64,000 nt of DNA from the NCBI RefSeq assembly GCF_016906535.1, contig NC_057372.1, forward strand, positions 1,469,501 through 1,533,500, given 5' to 3'. Under the pieces are notes generated by a model that was not told the DNA's origin, did not search any database, and saw nothing but the letters and a program-made list of their open reading frames with translations. This stretch comes from Rhizoctonia solani. Lineage: Eukaryota > Basidiomycota > Agaricomycetes > Cantharellales > Ceratobasidiaceae. Positions 60,836-64,000 of the stretch are shown here, one piece after another. Within the stretch, counting starts at the first letter, position 1. Each line of letters opens with the position of its first letter. The position numbers were made by a program, and so were the translations under genes.

Positions 60836-63559
60836 TTATACGGTTGAATCATCAATCTCCAGGCCTTTTTGTATGTCCCGAGTAACTAACCCATAGAGCT
60901 CAAGCTCTGCGTCCAAGTTATTAAGCCCGTTGGACTTGAAAAAATCCAGCCCATGCACTTCAGACTCAGTGTTACGAGAGTAGTCGAAGAGATCACGTAG
61001 TGGGATAGGAAACTGAGTGCCGAAAAATAACCGAACCTTTTTCGGGAGCGTAGCGACGGGCGGTTCATCGGGCTCGTCATCTAATGGATCTTCGTCATCG
61101 AGTACATCTTGACGAAGTTGCGTTATGAGCGAACGCACGCTCGGAGTAACCAGCTCCTCTTCGATTGCATCGACATCGCCAATAGACTCTGCAAGCTCGT
61201 CGGGTTGGTTATTTCTTTTGGCGCCAGCCCCCGAAACCACAGAATCGAGAGCTGGGGAGCCAAACTGGCGCTTCAGCCTTGAACGTGTCCTCCCCTCATC
61301 TGCGTGCTTGCGTTTGAGGTCCATACGCACAACCGCGGTGTCAAATACCTTCTGGTATCCCAGCCGATTACGCCGCTTTGTGTGAATGTGTCCCATCTCG
61401 CTGAATAGTCGCTCGCAGCCAGCCGAGTTAGCAACAATCGACAAGACGTGTATTGCCAAGTGAGCTAACTGGTGACGTCCAGAGTTTGGTGTTTCGTAGG
61501 CAAGAAGCCCCGACCAGACATGAATCATATTGAGCGGCTTACCCTGAGTATATGCGAGAAATTAGTAGATGGTCAGACTTAGAGGCCTCAATGCCAATTG
61601 ATCTACACTTACCGCTCGCTCGTGCATTGCTCGCTGCTCTTCGTAATCCCATCGATCTGGATGAAATTCGTTCCGGGAGTTGTAGTAATCGAGGAACGCT
61701 TTGTACAATTCGAGGTCGTTTTCTTTACAAAAGACTCGTCGAAACACACGCTTGACAATGCCGTAGAGCGCTGATCGATTAAGTGAGGTGTTTTTTCGGC
61801 TAAACAGGCGAGCTCGAATGAAAGGGTTGAGGAAGACAGCCAGGATAAACGGATCTTGGTCTGCCTTGCCCCAGCGACGCTCCAGGCTCTCCAATACGCA
61901 CTCGCGAATCTTTGGATTGAATCCGAGATTCGAGAATGTGTAGTACAACCGGCCAAGCTCAACCAGAATATGGTCAAGCCTCGTAGTTGCAGCCTGGGAG
62001 ACATTTGCTGCAATTGCAAGCGGTTCAAGATACAGCTTAAGCCTGGAACAAGATAATATTCAGCATACATCTAAGTAGATTCAATCGAATCATGCTCACT
62101 CGTTCAATCTAAGCCAAAATTCAGGATCGTCAATGTTTTTCAAAACTGTTTTGGCTTGCTGAACCAACTCGGGGGTTCGCCCTGCACTTGCTCGAAATTC
62201 TTTGGGATTACGGGCAGCAAGAGCACGAAGTGATTGAGACTCGGACAATAAGCTACGGAACGAAAGGAAGTGTGAGGTCCATCGAGTGAGAACAGGAAGT
62301 GCAAGACTGCGAGGCTTCCTGCCATCTCGGGCTTGCTCCTGACGGAAGAGTCCAAGTAGGTACAAATGGTTGAGCATCCACTTGATGATATTGATTGCAT
62401 CATCTGCGGTGTCAACAAGCCGTGAGGTTAGGCTCATGATATCACCAACAACAAGGTTAATCTATGGTCACTCTAGTTAGACCTCAATTGAGCACATACA
62501 CTAGCCATATGCACATACCTGGTGTGCCCAGCAGTCAAATACCAAAATGTGAGGGCGTAAACGGTGAAGTTGGACTCGCATGGCTCGTGAGTCGCCTCCT
62601 GCATCAGAAACCCAAGCAATAACACGGACGTTATGCTCCTTCTTGGTCTTGTCTATGTCACTAAGTACAAGCTTCAAGTGGTTCTCGGCTGTCTTGTGTT
62701 GCGCTGACAGATCGTGCACACGAACAGTGTAAGTCTGAAACATTGTATCAGCATATTTTGTAGAAGACAGCAATGGTTAAACTAGCATACCTTGTAATCA
62801 ACTGAGAGCATAGAGGCGATCAACGCATTACACCTAACATTCTTCCATCCATCACTCATGCCTGTAGCTAACCGACCTGAAATTGCATTGTGCATTGAGG
62901 TATTTGCAGCCTCAAGCTGAGTCCAAAGGATAGGCCCTGACAGTTTGTGACAATCGGGTAATGTTGCACCAGGTAGCCATTTTTGAAAAAATTTATATGT
63001 TTCGGGTGCGTTGATTGCGTGCCAGGCAAATCCATTTGCAATCCACAACTTACAGAGGTCAAAGTTGAACTCGTCCTGTTGCTCCTTTGACAGTAAGTTG
63101 TAGATTGTGGCCGGGGCTGGATGCGGTGACAATTTGCTATGGTTCTCAGTATTTGGGGTCAAGGAGTGAGTACGCATGCGCTCTGAGGCCAACCTATCCT
63201 TGGCCTCCGGTGGGATTTGTTCACAGCTGCGTATATGCGCCTCAAACGCCTCTCTGCGACCAGGGATAGGGCGAACAAGTGAAAGTGCTAATAACCAACA
63301 TGAGCAAAGTAGGATTAAATGAAAAATATAGGGGCTTACCTTGACGAAGAAGTTCATTTTGTGGTCGAACTTTGGAGATGACGCCCTCCTCCAGTGCCTT
63401 TTGATCTTCTTGCTCCATAACACTGATACATGATGCAATGCATGTGCGACACCAGGTGTTTGCGTAGATACCACCATTATAGTGGTCCCTGTCACCAGGG
63501 GACTTAAGGTTGTGTGGGCGGGTTTGGAAGTACTGCCAGTGCCAGAGTGATGCCGGCAT
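60836..63559 (-). CDS. hAT transposase with BED-type zinc finger
   Basis: Enzyme that cuts and pastes the surrounding element. Six exons (63340-63559, 62791-63287, 62519-62734, 62100-62461, 61613-62042, 60836-61543) join with correct phases to 810 residues. The N terminus MPASLWHWQYFQTRPHNL holds a BED-like finger (CRTC ... AHIRSC, C-x2-C and H-x3-C). The catalytic core has the first Asp in MSDGWKNVRC, the second in WVSDAGGDS, and the C-x2-H motif DCWAHQINLVVGD. The hAT dimerisation region is GRHQLAHLAIHVLSIVANSA followed by GCERLFSEMGHIHTKRRNRL. The C-terminal 130 residues are acidic. The start ATG lies 322 bp inside the right end and the stop 163 bp inside the left end. No frame breaks were found, so the protein should be functional as far as the sequence shows. 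Confidence 0.92.
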
Positions 63560-63863
63560 TGTCACAGCAGGTTGGAAGCAAGTTACTTTAGAACTTGAAT
63601 CCTAACAGTTGTTTATATATGCGCCCTAACGCGCCTTGATTGTTCAAGAACCATGTAGAAACTAACATATATGGTATTATTCTGACTAAAGCAGTACTCA
63701 GCGGTGGGGTTGACTTGGTCTTTGTTTGCTCCGATCCGGACTCGGGCTTTGTCAGCTTTTGGCGAACATTTGCCGGGATCGGCTCCCATATGGTATCCCA
63801 TGGTAACCACTTATGTAATCCCTATTCCCTCCCAGCAATTTCCAATCATGTTTCCCATGGGAA

Positions 63864-63881
63864 TGGGATTTGCCAACACTG
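63864..63881. repeat. Right terminal inverted repeat of hAT element
   Basis: TGGGATTTGCCAACACTG, the inverse of the left end with one difference. Confidence 0.9.
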
Positions 63882-63889
63882 CTCAGCAA
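63882..63889. repeat. Right 8-bp target-site duplication
   Basis: CTCAGCAA, identical to the copy at 60665-60672. Confidence 0.93.
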
Positions 63890-64000
63890 CACCATCAAGA
63901 AAAGTCTGATTGGTCACGTGGCCTCTTTTTTTTTAACACATTTCCATATATAAACAATACGGGAGCTACATGCGAACAAGGCAAACCGCTCACTCACGTG
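63890..64000. other. Right flank of hAT element
   Basis: 111 bases of host DNA after the right duplication, with a run of T at 63926-63934 and two CACGTG sites. No gene visible before the window ends. Confidence 0.4.

Larger units (their letters stand above)
60673..63881. mobile_element. hAT-family DNA transposon, complete
   Basis: 3209-bp element. The two ends are inverted repeats, CAGTGTTGGTAAATCCCA on the left and CAGTGTTGGCAAATCCCA on the right (17 of 18 identical), starting with CAG as in many hAT elements. Both ends are flanked by the same 8 bases, CTCAGCAA. Subterminal DNA holds many TGGGA/TCCCA words and short palindromes such as CCCATGGG, likely transposase-binding sites. The single gene inside has intact splice phases throughout. 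Perfect duplications and an open gene point to a recent, possibly still active insertion. Confidence 0.93.

Overview
The window is eukaryotic nuclear DNA from a filamentous basidiomycete, most likely an agaricomycete of the Rhizoctonia/Ceratobasidium type. This rests on gene-dense sequence, genes cut into many short exons by introns of about 45-60 bases, and protein resemblance (MON2, a Ca3427-like PBP2 protein, CYP51, an APSES factor, a LAMMER kinase, a C3HC/Rsm1 protein). The genus is an inference from protein style and cannot be proved from the sequence alone. Gene models below were spliced by eye using GT-AG or GC-AG boundaries plus family conservation.

Layout: (1) 1-11.6 kb: MON2 (minus, runs off the left edge), a DHX33-like DEAH helicase (plus, with an apparent one-base deletion), a Ca3427/THI5-like PBP2 protein (minus), and a 5'-nucleotidase-type phosphatase (plus) divergent from it. 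(2) 11.6-14.2 kb: gene-poor, with a 194-bp element whose ends are inverted repeats starting GGGGCCCC. (3) 14.2-24 kb: YIP4/YIPF6 Golgi protein, a SAM-like tail-anchored protein, an SPX-domain PHO91-type phosphate transporter, and an APSES (KilA-N) transcription factor. (4) 24-38 kb: ornithine decarboxylase, a monothiol glutaredoxin of the GRX3/4 type, trehalose-6-phosphate synthase, a C3HC zinc-finger protein, and two poorly understood fragments in gene-poor stretches. (5) 38-53 kb: lanosterol 14-alpha-demethylase (with an apparent frameshift at its C terminus), HSBP1, a GAF-containing hybrid histidine kinase, DNA polymerase delta subunit 2, RNA polymerase subunit RPB5, the COMPASS/CPF subunit SWD2, and a Kre9/Knh1-like GPI protein. 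(6) 53.6-64 kb: LAMMER kinase, dolichol kinase SEC59, a UBX protein, and a complete hAT DNA transposon with a perfect 8-bp target-site duplication.

Most genes are conserved housekeeping functions arranged as divergent pairs sharing about 130-800 bp (MON2/helicase, PBP2/nucleotidase, YIP4/SAM protein, TPS1/C3HC, ERG11/HSBP1, RPB5/SWD2, SEC59/UBX) or as tight tandem arrays (RPB5-POLD2-histidine kinase). I see no operon-like, CRISPR-like or other clearly new system. The strongest non-routine signals are the intact hAT element, an RPB5 start codon split by an intron, GC-AG introns in MON2 and SWD2, a degenerate receiver in the histidine kinase, and two or three single-base frame breaks that look like sequencing errors but lie in important genes.
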